Below are positions 20,292 through 27,790 of a stretch of 33,871 bases of DNA, in pieces. Under the pieces are notes generated by a model. That model was given only the letters and a program-made list of their open reading frames with translations. It was not told where the DNA came from and did not search any database. The stretch covers positions 1-33,871 of the IMG/VR virus record IMGVR_UViG_3300023179_000006. The stretch is one strand, 5' to 3'. Position numbers and translations under genes: made by a program. Numbering within the stretch: position 1 is the first letter of the stretch; each line of letters opens with the position of its first letter. Origin of the DNA: a virus.

Positions 20292-20753
20292 TTACAAAGG
20301 CACGCGATTCCGCAGCCAAAAGCCGAAGGCAAAGCAGCCGAACAGCAGCCAACCTAACCACTTAGGCACATATCTTTCCCGTTTTACCGCATTCACCACC
20401 TGCCGGACGTACCTTATTACCGTGTCCCGACATTCGCCCTCAACCCATATCGAGTCGCCGGGCAGCCGCACCACCTTAACGCGCACCCTGTCGCGCTCGA
20501 TGCTTATGGTGTCATGCAGTCGCAGCCAATCCCAGCGCAGTAGTGTATCGGTTATCACGCGCTCCAACCTTATAGAATCCCACACCTGGACCGTATCAGC
20601 CACAACCCCGCAGCGAATCAGGGCCTTATTGCATCTCTTGGGTGTCCAGCATGAAGCAAGCAACAGGGCAAGCATTGCCAGCCCTGCATAAGCGATGTGC
20701 GCGCCGCAGCCGTTCACCTTTTTGTTGATGCCACTGGAATGTTTATTTTTCAT
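20292..20753 (-). CDS. Probable unimolecular spanin (lipoprotein with C-terminal membrane anchor)
   Basis: I chose the ATG at 20753 (153 residues); an in-frame TTG two codons earlier is possible. Residues about 19-35 form a lipoprotein signal (AYAGLAMLALLLASC), with the lipobox LASC and Cys35 as the acylated residue. The middle is strand-rich (DTVQVWDSIRLERVITDTLL). The end, about 128-150, is a membrane helix (WLGWLLFGCFAFGFWLRNRV). An outer-membrane lipid anchor plus an inner-membrane helix in one chain is the layout of u-spanins, which fuse the two membranes in lysis. It is the last gene of the operon with holin and endolysin. Sequence identity with known u-spanins was not tested. Confidence 0.65.
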   Translation of the reverse strand: MKNKHSSGINKKVNGCGAHIAYAGLAMLALLLASCWTPKRCNKALIRCGVVADTVQVWDSIRLERVITDTLLRWDWLRLHDTISIERDRVRVKVVRLPGDSIWVEGECRDTVIRYVRQVVNAVKRERYVPKWLGWLLFGCFAFGFWLRNRVPL

Positions 20754-20755
20754 CG

Positions 20756-21538
20756 TCAATCAGTATTGCAAAAACATTCAAACGAGGGGTCGTTATCGAA
20801 TAATCCAGGGCTGATTTCCACAACTTCGCGGATTTGGCGGTAGGTGATACCATATTTAAAGCTGCCTTTTGTCCGCTCATATCCACCCGATACATTTTCC
20901 TCGAATTGTTCCCACCATTCAAATAGGTCGGGTCGTTCTTTTGCGATGGTCGCTAACTTGCCCTTGCCTTTGAGAAAGCATAAATCACAATTGCCGTAAG
21001 GTTCTTTTAAATTTAAGTCAAATTCCTGCCGCGCCCAAAATTCCAACACATCCTTTTTATTAACCCTCCAATGCACGAGCGGGTAAATCGGTGTCATGTA
21101 TTCGGGATGATTTGCCAATTTACTCCAGCGGCGCGGTTCATCGTATCTGATTCCAATATAAGCATCCCATTCTTTTAAACCGATGCTTTGCAAGTAACGC
21201 CGCGCCGTTTGGATTTTCATCTGATCAGTACAATATCGTGTCATCCGATTAGGCAAAAAGTGCTTTTTGTGCGCGATAAGTTCCGCAAAGGGCCGTCCGT
21301 CACGACTGGCGGTGTGGTAATTTACTACTTCAAAATTGTTGCCGTAGCGATATTCGAGCCACACTACATTCAATCCCCATCTTTTGTCGCACTCATTAAT
21401 GAAGTCAAGTGTTGCGGGCATTTCTTTTCCGGTGTTCTGAAACAACACAAGGTATTCGCCTGGCTGTTCTGTGATTAGCCTGTGCGTCATGTAGGCCGAT
21501 GTGCGACCTCCTGAAAATTGAATTACGTTTGCGTGCAT
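20756..21538 (-). CDS. PAPS reductase / PP-loop (adenine nucleotide alpha-hydrolase-like) protein
   Basis: I chose the ATG at 21538 (260 residues, MHANVIQFSGGRTSAYMTH), after an ACACC context. QFSGGRTSA (7-15) is the PP-loop that binds ATP pyrophosphate. CTDQMK and GNCDLC (a CxxC) and the final FECFC suggest a bound metal or Fe-S cluster. Phage and DndC-like members of this family are common, but most have no proven reaction; they may activate sulfur or modify nucleic acids. It lies in the late operon next to a metallophosphoesterase and the spanin, not beside DNA-modification genes, so a role is not evident. The stop is two bases before the spanin ATG. Confidence 0.82.
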   Translation of the reverse strand: MHANVIQFSGGRTSAYMTHRLITEQPGEYLVLFQNTGKEMPATLDFINECDKRWGLNVVWLEYRYGNNFEVVNYHTASRDGRPFAELIAHKKHFLPNRMTRYCTDQMKIQTARRYLQSIGLKEWDAYIGIRYDEPRRWSKLANHPEYMTPIYPLVHWRVNKKDVLEFWARQEFDLNLKEPYGNCDLCFLKGKGKLATIAKERPDLFEWWEQFEENVSGGYERTKGSFKYGITYRQIREVVEISPGLFDNDPSFECFCNTD

Positions 21539-21556
21539 GGTGTTCGGCAAAGATAA

Positions 21557-21784
21557 TTATTCATCATCGCCCTCCTCTATTAAAAACACATCGCCGCGAA
21601 ATTCCGTCAATAGTTTTTCCATCGCGTCAAGCAGATTGTCCGAATGAAACCCCACCGCGATTGCCTGAGCAAAGAACGCCCTTACCACTTCATCAGGAAA
21701 GGCAGGGGCCTTGAGTGAAGTGCTTGAGGCATGGCCACTGTGGGAAATGGTGATTATAGCCGATAGTTCAGAAAATGCGTCCAT
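21557..21784 (-). CDS. Small acidic hypothetical protein
   Basis: This 75-residue protein starts MDAFSELSAIITISHSGHA and ends DVFLIEEGDDE. The central SLKAPAFPDEVVRAFFAQAI could be a helix. It overlaps the metallophosphoesterase end by 17 bases, and the PP-loop gene follows 18 bases later. No family is recognised. The sequence has the composition of a real protein, but coding status rests on frame and spacing only. Confidence 0.5.
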   Translation of the reverse strand: MDAFSELSAIITISHSGHASSTSLKAPAFPDEVVRAFFAQAIAVGFHSDNLLDAMEKLLTEFRGDVFLIEEGDDE

Positions 21785-22778
21785 CTATAATTTCTTTGTT
21801 TTCTACCTGAAATGTTCCGTCCGCTTCTACCGTGACATAGGCAAACCCGTGTTTCCACTTAGTGTACGCAAAGGGCCTGTATTCCGGGGATAGCGAACAC
21901 AGGCAGCCTGTTGACCATACGCCCACCTTGTTCCCGTTCAAATCGCCTTCGCTGTGATGGCTACTCTGGTGGTAATGGCCAACAAGGGTGTTTGCCTTAG
22001 CCTTCAAGAAGTAGCCCCGCGCAGGGTTCACGGGAGAAAATACGCTTTCGCCCATCTCATGCCCGTGTAGAATGTTCAGCTTGCCCGCTTTGATGATTTC
22101 CCGGTTCACTCTTTCAATCCCCAGTCGCTCGAATTGCAGCAGCGATTCAAATTCCAACGCCTTCAGGTTGCCAAATTGCGGCGCGTTCTTCAGAATGTAG
22201 TGGCGCATCCGCTCTTCGTGGTTGCCGAGCTTGTAAATGATTCGCGCTTTCGGAAAAGCCTGTCGCAGCAGTTCTAAGAATTCGACACCCATCGCGATTT
22301 CATCTGTAATGGTCGGCCTGTCTTGTTCCTTCATGAAGCGGCTGATGTCATAGCAATCCAGGATGTCACCGTTCAGCAGAATAACATCAGGCTGTCGCGC
22401 TTCGCCGTATTCGATGGCAGCTGTGAGTGATTGTAAGTCATGAAATGGCAGGTGGATGTCCGACAGAACGAGTATTTCGCAATCATTCAAGACAATCGGT
22501 TGCGCTTTGCTTTCTTCGAAGGTGCGCAGCTTTGCCAGCCCTTCAGCGATGGTAGATTTTTTCTCTATGGTTTGCATTCCAAGATATTGTTTTTTCTCAC
22601 CCTTCGCGCCATTGATGATGCGCATAAAGTCGCGCCCTGCCTCAAGACTGCCAAATTCACGTGGGTAATTACTATGCAACCAACGCCCCGCCGTGCGCTT
22701 CGGCATGGCTTCTAATTCCTCGCGGTGTCGGTTATAGATGTCCATGCGTCGGTGCGCCTGTGGGGTGAATTGTTTCAT
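21768..22778 (-). CDS. Calcineurin-like metallophosphoesterase
   Basis: This 336-residue protein has the complete metallophosphoesterase series: DIHLPFHD (D107, H109), NGDILD (GD 137-138), GNHEER (GNHE 185-188), HGHEMG (238-240) and GHYH (267-270). These bind two metal ions and cleave phosphoesters. The first 95 residues are an added helical domain (MKQFTPQAHRRMDIYNRH, then WLHSNYPREFGS) that may bind DNA. Phage relatives are often annotated SbcD-like, though no SbcC partner is present here. It lies between the endolysin (ATGA overlap) and a small gene in the late operon. The substrate is unknown. Confidence 0.85.
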   Translation of the reverse strand: MKQFTPQAHRRMDIYNRHREELEAMPKRTAGRWLHSNYPREFGSLEAGRDFMRIINGAKGEKKQYLGMQTIEKKSTIAEGLAKLRTFEESKAQPIVLNDCEILVLSDIHLPFHDLQSLTAAIEYGEARQPDVILLNGDILDCYDISRFMKEQDRPTITDEIAMGVEFLELLRQAFPKARIIYKLGNHEERMRHYILKNAPQFGNLKALEFESLLQFERLGIERVNREIIKAGKLNILHGHEMGESVFSPVNPARGYFLKAKANTLVGHYHQSSHHSEGDLNGNKVGVWSTGCLCSLSPEYRPFAYTKWKHGFAYVTVEADGTFQVENKEIIDGRIF

Positions 22779-23212
22779 AGTTCAGGGTATTGTTTGCCGC
22801 TTGCCAGCAGTTGCTGAATGGTCTTGCCGAAGGTCTTTTGAACGTGCGGCGAATCTTTGAACTTCCAATGGTGGCCAGATTCCCAGCCGTAACTTTCGAA
22901 GATTGCAATTACCGCAAGCCAGTTCTTATCAACTGCCCATGACAGCTGCCCGTTCACCAAAAGCACAAAGTCAATAGCCAGTCCATAATTGTGATAAGAA
23001 TAACCCCCCTTCGCGTTAGTTACCACCTTGCCCGGCTTACTGCGCCCCAGCGCATAGAGTGCGTCCTGTTCTTCATTGGTGCGCAAGGTATGCGTGAACC
23101 TGCACACCACTCCAGCAGGCATGGCCGCGCAGATGTCCGCGTAAATCTTCGCCGCTTCTTCCCGCAGGGCCGGATGGAGTAGCTTAATTCTGTCGAGTGT
23201 TGTCTTGTCCAT
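22775..23212 (-). CDS. Endolysin, peptidase M15 (VanY / L-Ala-D-Glu type)
   Basis: This 145-residue protein has the M15 zinc-peptidase motifs. SYHNYGLAIDF (72-82) supplies H74 and D81, and SPHVQ (121-125) supplies H123. The glutamate or aspartate expected before it is in the ESGHHWKFKD region. It should cut the peptides of peptidoglycan at lysis. No signal peptide is present, so it depends on the adjacent holin. It overlaps the holin gene by 29 bases and the metallophosphoesterase by ATGA. Length is typical of single-domain phage M15 endolysins. Confidence 0.88.
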   Translation of the reverse strand: MDKTTLDRIKLLHPALREEAAKIYADICAAMPAGVVCRFTHTLRTNEEQDALYALGRSKPGKVVTNAKGGYSYHNYGLAIDFVLLVNGQLSWAVDKNWLAVIAIFESYGWESGHHWKFKDSPHVQKTFGKTIQQLLASGKQYPEL

Positions 23213-23666
23213 CGTCTACAAAGGTACGAATTAATTTTTGCAAGGTGTTAAATATCCGTTTCCGCGCTGCTGCCAGTACCGCGCTGACCGCGTCAAATTC
23301 CTCTTTGTGTTCGCGGGTGTAGGCGTTGTGCGCATTGCTTATTGCGCTGTAGCCCTCAGCGATTAACAGGATGGTCAGGTAGCCATTAACAAGGGCTGAA
23401 GCGTCTCGGTCAATCGCCAAAAGCACGATAAAACAAATTATCGCTGGAATCAGCGATGTAAATTTCTCGGTCAGCCCTTGCTTCAATACCCGGCTTTTTA
23501 TCTGCCCCGGGTCAACTCTAAGCCACATTAGCACAGCGGTGAATATGTCCAGCAGCATGACCAGCCCCAGCCCATTAATCAGCTTAAGTTCAATGCCGTG
23601 CGCGGTCAGGAACACGGCCACGGGTGGAAGGCCTATGTAGGCCATTACCTTGAGTTCGTTGGTCAT
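23184..23666 (-). CDS. Holin, phage_holin_4 (phi29/toxin-secretion) family-like
   Basis: This 160-residue protein has about four hydrophobic helices: near 5-22, 30-48 (INGLGLVMLLDIFTAVLMWL), 69-84 (LIPAIICFIVLLAI) and 92-108 (LVNGYLTILLIAEGYSAI). A charged C-terminal tail follows (REHKEEFDAVSAVLAAARKR). The LKQGLTEKF segment between helices is typical of the Phage_holin_4 family. It would form inner-membrane holes at the programmed time. The 29-base overlap with the endolysin gene supports a coupled lysis cassette. Note that the tail is longer than in simple members. Confidence 0.8.
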   Translation of the reverse strand: MTNELKVMAYIGLPPVAVFLTAHGIELKLINGLGLVMLLDIFTAVLMWLRVDPGQIKSRVLKQGLTEKFTSLIPAIICFIVLLAIDRDASALVNGYLTILLIAEGYSAISNAHNAYTREHKEEFDAVSAVLAAARKRIFNTLQKLIRTFVDDGQDNTRQN

Positions 23667-23920
23667 ACTGCCACAGCCCCTACTTTATCAAGACACCATT
23701 CCCGAATCTGCGTAAAATCGTATCCCCATGATGCCAGTACATCAGCAGGCACGGGCAATGATAGCGGGGAGGCGTTCAGCTTATCACCCGTTGGACTAAA
23801 ATAGTCCACAAGAAGAGTTACGTTCGTGCTGCCCAGCGTGTGATTCACGCGAATTTCCATGCCTTCGGCTGTTCCTAAGCCCAATCCAAGGTCTGTCTGA
23901 TTTATAAGTATTCTTTCCAT
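23663..23920 (-). CDS. Small tail-associated hypothetical protein
   Basis: This 85-residue protein starts MERILINQTDLGLGLGTAE. It has a strand-rich centre (EIRVNHTLGSTNVTLLVDYF) and a final region with VPADVLASWGYDF. It is joined to the tail fibre stop by a TAATG overlap at 23918-23922 and to the holin start by ATGA. The position suggests a tail fibre chaperone or minor tail part; the sequence itself shows no family. The role is inferred from its place only. Confidence 0.55.
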   Translation of the reverse strand: MERILINQTDLGLGLGTAEGMEIRVNHTLGSTNVTLLVDYFSPTGDKLNASPLSLPVPADVLASWGYDFTQIREWCLDKVGAVAV

Positions 23921-26691
23921 TATCGTGCTGAATTATAGATTGTGCCTATTGCCATGTAGTCAAGGTCAATGCTTCGCGCTGTTGTGCCTGTTGTGCCACC
24001 CTCTTTACGGATGATTGTCATCGGAGCGCAATCCTGACCGCTTCCGGGTAATCCGCTGGCCAGAGTCGCTACCAGTGTGCCATTCACATAAGCAGCCGCC
24101 GTGCCATCAGGGTAGGCAATCACCTTAACCCTGTACCATGTAGCCGCCGCAACTGCTGAGGTGCTGTTGCCTTCCGTAATGGTGGTGTTGTTCACCGCCC
24201 TTAGCACCCATTGCCCTGAGTTCAGGTTGTGTCGGTACATTAGGAATAATCCGTTTGTTTCCGCGCCAACAGAAGAAGCTGAATCGCTGTTCAGCCAGCC
24301 GCACTTAATGCTGAAAATATCTGCTGCGTCCGATAATGCGCTGATTCGTATAGATGATTCGTAATAATGGTAGTTAACGTAAGATGTTCCATCGTGGAAG
24401 ACATACATACGGAAGTTCTGCGCAGCAGGTGCTAGTAGCGCACGGCTGCTGCTGCTCGTCCCTGTGCCGAGGGTAACCACACCAATGCGTGGGCGGATAC
24501 CACCTGAACCTCCGTTGTTTTCTGCGAGCGTTCCAGAGGCTGTCAGATAGGCCAAGTGGTGTGCTCCAATGTTGGAAACGTTTCTGTGGTACAATTCTAC
24601 CCGGTCGAAGTTCACCCATTCGCCAACCTCTGACCAGATGTTTACCGATTCAGCCGCCCTCCAGCGGGAAGAAGTGCCATCGTATTCCAGTTCCATTGCC
24701 CTGCCCGGGAGCAGTACAAGGTCACGCCCACCGAACTCAAAGCGGTTCGCCGCTGTGCTGCTGGTGCTGGCATCGAGCATACCTATCGGATTGCTGCCAA
24801 CGTTCAGCAGCTTTACACGATGGCCGCCTGTTGTTGCGGTTAGGCCCGTGATGAAGTTGAACGCGCTGTTGCCGTCAAGGCGCAAGGTCTGCACCGTGCT
24901 GGCCCAGCTGGTAGGGTTATAGTTGTTCTGCCAACTGGTAATCTGCGAAGGGGAAATAACCGTTCCTGCGCTGCCTGTTGGCGGTGCTGCCCATGTGCCG
25001 TCTGCCCTGAGGAAGTTGGAAGTGCCGCCACCTGAAGCAGGCGCAAGGCCTTTCAGGCTACTGGTGAAGGTGTCCAGTAAGGTAGTAGCCTGTGTTCCTG
25101 TCAGTTCCTCCGTTACGCCCGTGCTGGCCGTTACTCGGCCCAGTATGCGAGCGGTTGTGATGTCCTGAATCTTTGCAAGTGATACGGCCTTATTGTCAAC
25201 CGTCCACACCGTGCCGCTGCTGCTCACGGTGATGTCGCCCTTGTCGCCGTCCGATACCCCGCCACCTCCGCCTGTGCTGGCTATGGTGATGCTGTCTGTG
25301 CTGGCATCGGTGGTGATGGTGATATTGCTACCAGCTACCAGCGTCAAGGTATCACCTGTGCTATCAGCTACCACATCGGATTGCCCTGCTACGGCAACCT
25401 TGCTGAATAAGTTCTGGTCGCCCGTGTTCGTGCCGCTTGTGTTGCCGATAACGGTTAGCTGTGCGTCGGTAACGTAGCGTTTGTTGCTGCTGTCTGCGAT
25501 GTCCGCTGTTGTGGCATCCGCGCCAGCTGTTACCAATCCTTTAGCATCGTATGTAATTTTGGTTTTTGTTGCTCCCGTTATGGCGGCGTTTTCATCAACC
25601 TTGCCGTCGAGGGCCGTCTGCAACCCTGTGATATCAGCAATAGCTGCATCCGCGCCAGCTGTTACCAAGCCCTTTACATCGTAACTAATCTTTGTTTTTG
25701 TCGCAGGTGTAATTGCGGCATTTTCATCTACCTTGCCATCGAGCTGCGTCTGAACCGCGCTTGTTACACCTTTAACGTATGCCAGTTCGGTAAGGTTCGG
25801 ATAAGTAGTAGTATCGAGGTATTGAACGTTCTTACTTGCGTCGGTTGCGAGGATGCGCGATGCTGTTCCGCCATTCAGTTTTATCCCGTCTTCAAAAGTA
25901 ATGTTCTGCCCGCCGCCCGCGCCCCATTCAGCTACCGCGCTGCCGCTGCTGCTTTTTATAATACCGCCCGCGCTGCTATTTGCCTGAATTGTTGCCGCTG
26001 TCAGGGTATTGCTGCCAAGGTTCAGGCTCCCGACGCTGGTATCGCCTGCTTTGTTCACGGGCGTAAATCCTAAAGCCGCCTGATATATCGTATCGAAATA
26101 CGTCTTTGCTGTTGCTTTCAGGTTCGCCCATGATAGTTTTTTTAATCCGCCCGCCGCTGCGCTGTCGCTCAAGGGTATCGTGTCTGCATCCACAGGGGTT
26201 GTTTTGCTCGTTGCCGCGTTTAGCACTGAACCTACATTGTCAGCATCTGTCACGTCTGCACCTGTTTCGATGCCTGAAAGCTTGGTATCTTTTGCGCTGG
26301 TAAAGGTGGCCGATGCGCCGTTGAGCGTTTGAAATTCAGCGTTTGATACAGAACCGTCCGCGATTTTCGTTGCGTCAATTGCTGAAGGCAGGTCACCCGC
26401 CGCGATGGTCAACGTGCCAAACTCAAGCCCGTCAGCCGTGGATTTTACTTTGACGTATTTCCCGCCTTGCCCTGAGTAGCTCGCAGGCACGTCACCCAAA
26501 TCAGTAAAATTAGCAGCCCCGCCGCCGCCGCCCCAGTATTGAAGCGAGTTCCATGCAGTTACACCGTTGCCAATTTTGAATTTTCGGGTGTCAGTTTCCG
26601 CGCCAAATTCGCCCTCCGCAAGTACAGGGTTAGTTGCCGTCCATTGCGCAGCCGTGCCGCGCCTTAGTTTTATCGTGATATAATTGCTCAT
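23920..26691 (-). CDS. Tail fibre / receptor-binding protein
   Basis: This 923-residue protein starts MSNYITIKLRRGTAAQWTA, the N-terminal module with LRRGTAAQW and FKIGNGVTAWNSL that anchors many phage fibres (Mtd-N-like, about 1-55). The shaft (about 100-600) is low-complexity, with two copies of a repeat around 320-385 (VDENAAIT-ATKTKI-YDAKGLVTAGADA). The C-terminal third ends in a concanavalin/LamG-like domain (about 770-920, with WYRVKVIAYPDGTAAAYVNG), a likely glycan binder. It would recognise the host surface. No diversity-generating retroelement or template repeat is present. It overlaps the upstream gene by ATGA and is followed by a TAATG-linked small gene. Confidence 0.85.
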   Translation of the reverse strand: MSNYITIKLRRGTAAQWTATNPVLAEGEFGAETDTRKFKIGNGVTAWNSLQYWGGGGGAANFTDLGDVPASYSGQGGKYVKVKSTADGLEFGTLTIAAGDLPSAIDATKIADGSVSNAEFQTLNGASATFTSAKDTKLSGIETGADVTDADNVGSVLNAATSKTTPVDADTIPLSDSAAAGGLKKLSWANLKATAKTYFDTIYQAALGFTPVNKAGDTSVGSLNLGSNTLTAATIQANSSAGGIIKSSSGSAVAEWGAGGGQNITFEDGIKLNGGTASRILATDASKNVQYLDTTTYPNLTELAYVKGVTSAVQTQLDGKVDENAAITPATKTKISYDVKGLVTAGADAAIADITGLQTALDGKVDENAAITGATKTKITYDAKGLVTAGADATTADIADSSNKRYVTDAQLTVIGNTSGTNTGDQNLFSKVAVAGQSDVVADSTGDTLTLVAGSNITITTDASTDSITIASTGGGGGVSDGDKGDITVSSSGTVWTVDNKAVSLAKIQDITTARILGRVTASTGVTEELTGTQATTLLDTFTSSLKGLAPASGGGTSNFLRADGTWAAPPTGSAGTVISPSQITSWQNNYNPTSWASTVQTLRLDGNSAFNFITGLTATTGGHRVKLLNVGSNPIGMLDASTSSTAANRFEFGGRDLVLLPGRAMELEYDGTSSRWRAAESVNIWSEVGEWVNFDRVELYHRNVSNIGAHHLAYLTASGTLAENNGGSGGIRPRIGVVTLGTGTSSSSRALLAPAAQNFRMYVFHDGTSYVNYHYYESSIRISALSDAADIFSIKCGWLNSDSASSVGAETNGLFLMYRHNLNSGQWVLRAVNNTTITEGNSTSAVAAATWYRVKVIAYPDGTAAAYVNGTLVATLASGLPGSGQDCAPMTIIRKEGGTTGTTARSIDLDYMAIGTIYNSAR

Positions 26692-27239
26692 GAAACGCCT
26701 CCATCAATAGTGAGTGAATAGGTGGAATTGTAATAGCCACCGTCGATTATTTGAATTTCCTGGTCAATGTTAGGGAATGCGTAGTTGTTTGAAGGGACGC
26801 TGCAAAAGTCCCGGTTAGCCGGAACGCCTACTTCCATCCTAATCGTGTACCCCGCCACAACGTCTCCGTGTGCATCGAAGAAAGGCAGCGCGTCATCGTT
26901 CACGAGGAAATTAACCCGGCTGTCGCGGTAAATGTATTGAAGTGAACTGATGATGTCTTCCAGAATTTGCAAGGTGTCCGATAGTACTTCCATTTGGTTC
27001 GTGGAATCCTCGAACTGCCTGTCCATGACCGACATCACAAAAGAGTAGGTTTTCTCTTTGTCTGCCGTGGACATATCGAAAAGCATAGTGGTCGTGTCGG
27101 GAATCACGAACAGCAGCGGGTAATTTTCTTTGCCGCCGTCAGCAACAAGATCATATTCCGGGCCGAACGCCACGGAACGAATCATCTTGTGATTTTCACC
27201 CGCCCTGCGAATTGCTGCTATTATCTGATTTAGCGTCAT
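26688..27239 (-). CDS. Neck or tail-terminator-like structural protein
   Basis: This 183-residue protein starts MTLNQIIAAIRRAGENHKM. Its size and the mixture of helix and strand (NYPLLFVIPDTTTMLFDM, TYSFVMSVMDRQFEDS) resemble tail terminator proteins in Bacteroidota phages, in which an early strand is followed by dimer helices. It lies between the DUF6712-like gene and the tail fibre (ATGA overlap with the fibre). The last 40 residues are beta-like. The structural role is likely; the exact place in the neck is inferred. Confidence 0.55.
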   Translation of the reverse strand: MTLNQIIAAIRRAGENHKMIRSVAFGPEYDLVADGGKENYPLLFVIPDTTTMLFDMSTADKEKTYSFVMSVMDRQFEDSTNQMEVLSDTLQILEDIISSLQYIYRDSRVNFLVNDDALPFFDAHGDVVAGYTIRMEVGVPANRDFCSVPSNNYAFPNIDQEIQIIDGGYYNSTYSLTIDGGVS

Positions 27240-27283
27240 TTAGGAATTTCCTTAGTTTCTCTTCGTTTTTCTTTCGCCATGTC

Positions 27284-27790
27284 CTACTTTTCAAAGTAGA
27301 AGCCGAGGTTTTGACCGAATTTATTGGGTTTGTCGATTGCATCTGGGTCGGGGTTTTGCCATTTCGGGTATAATTCAGGGAACGTGCAAAGGTATTTGTT
27401 CATGCGCTCAATGAAGTGGTCACGTTTCTGCGCGTAACGCTGTTCAATTTTCACCATTTCTTCCATGCTGATTGAAGTCATATTTTCCCCGTCGCGCTTC
27501 ATGATTGACTTGTTCATGAACTTGTAAGTCAGGGGAAGAACTGCCTCGTAAAGTACTGAATACTTGAGCACGGGTTTGATGTAGTCGTTTAAAAGGGTCG
27601 TGTTATTCGCGCTTAGGCTGTTCGGGAATTGGCTGTAAATCTCATTATATAGGTCGCTGCCTATCGTGTCACGCAAGGTCACTTCCTGCGCCTCCTGCAA
27701 GGACATTTGAATCAGTTTCGGGTCTAAATTGTCCTGTATCGGCGTGTTTTCCTTTATGTAAACGGTGTCAATAAAGTATTTAAAGCTCAT
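27284..27790 (-). CDS. Head-tail connector-like protein (DUF6712-like)
   Basis: This 168-residue helical protein starts MSFKYFIDTVYIKENTPIQ. LIQMSLQEAQEVTLRDTIG and LYNEIYSQ fit the helical head-completion proteins of Bacteroidota phages (gp6/gp15-like adaptor helices, now often DUF6712). It lies directly behind the portal gene (ATGA at 27787-27790), where the adaptor is usually coded. The end, FGQNLGFYFEK, overlaps a small inverted repeat around the stop. The adaptor function is inferred from position and helical pattern. Confidence 0.6.
   Translation of the reverse strand: MSFKYFIDTVYIKENTPIQDNLDPKLIQMSLQEAQEVTLRDTIGSDLYNEIYSQFPNSLSANNTTLLNDYIKPVLKYSVLYEAVLPLTYKFMNKSIMKRDGENMTSISMEEMVKIEQRYAQKRDHFIERMNKYLCTFPELYPKWQNPDPDAIDKPNKFGQNLGFYFEK

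Noticed and set aside
23920-26691. Diversity-generating retroelement target in the tail fibre
   Set aside because: No reverse transcriptase and no second copy of the fibre end are present in the window; the internal repeats are ordinary shaft repeats.
27236-27280. 14-codon ORF (MAKEKRRETKEIPK) coupled by ATGA to the next gene
   Set aside because: The ATGA overlap is suggestive, but 14 codons are too few to separate from chance without comparison.
27283-27298. Palindrome CTACTTTTCAAAGTAG at the end of the connector-like gene
   Set aside because: The loop is too small and there is no T run on the minus strand, so it is not a credible terminator; it overlaps the stop codon and is probably chance.
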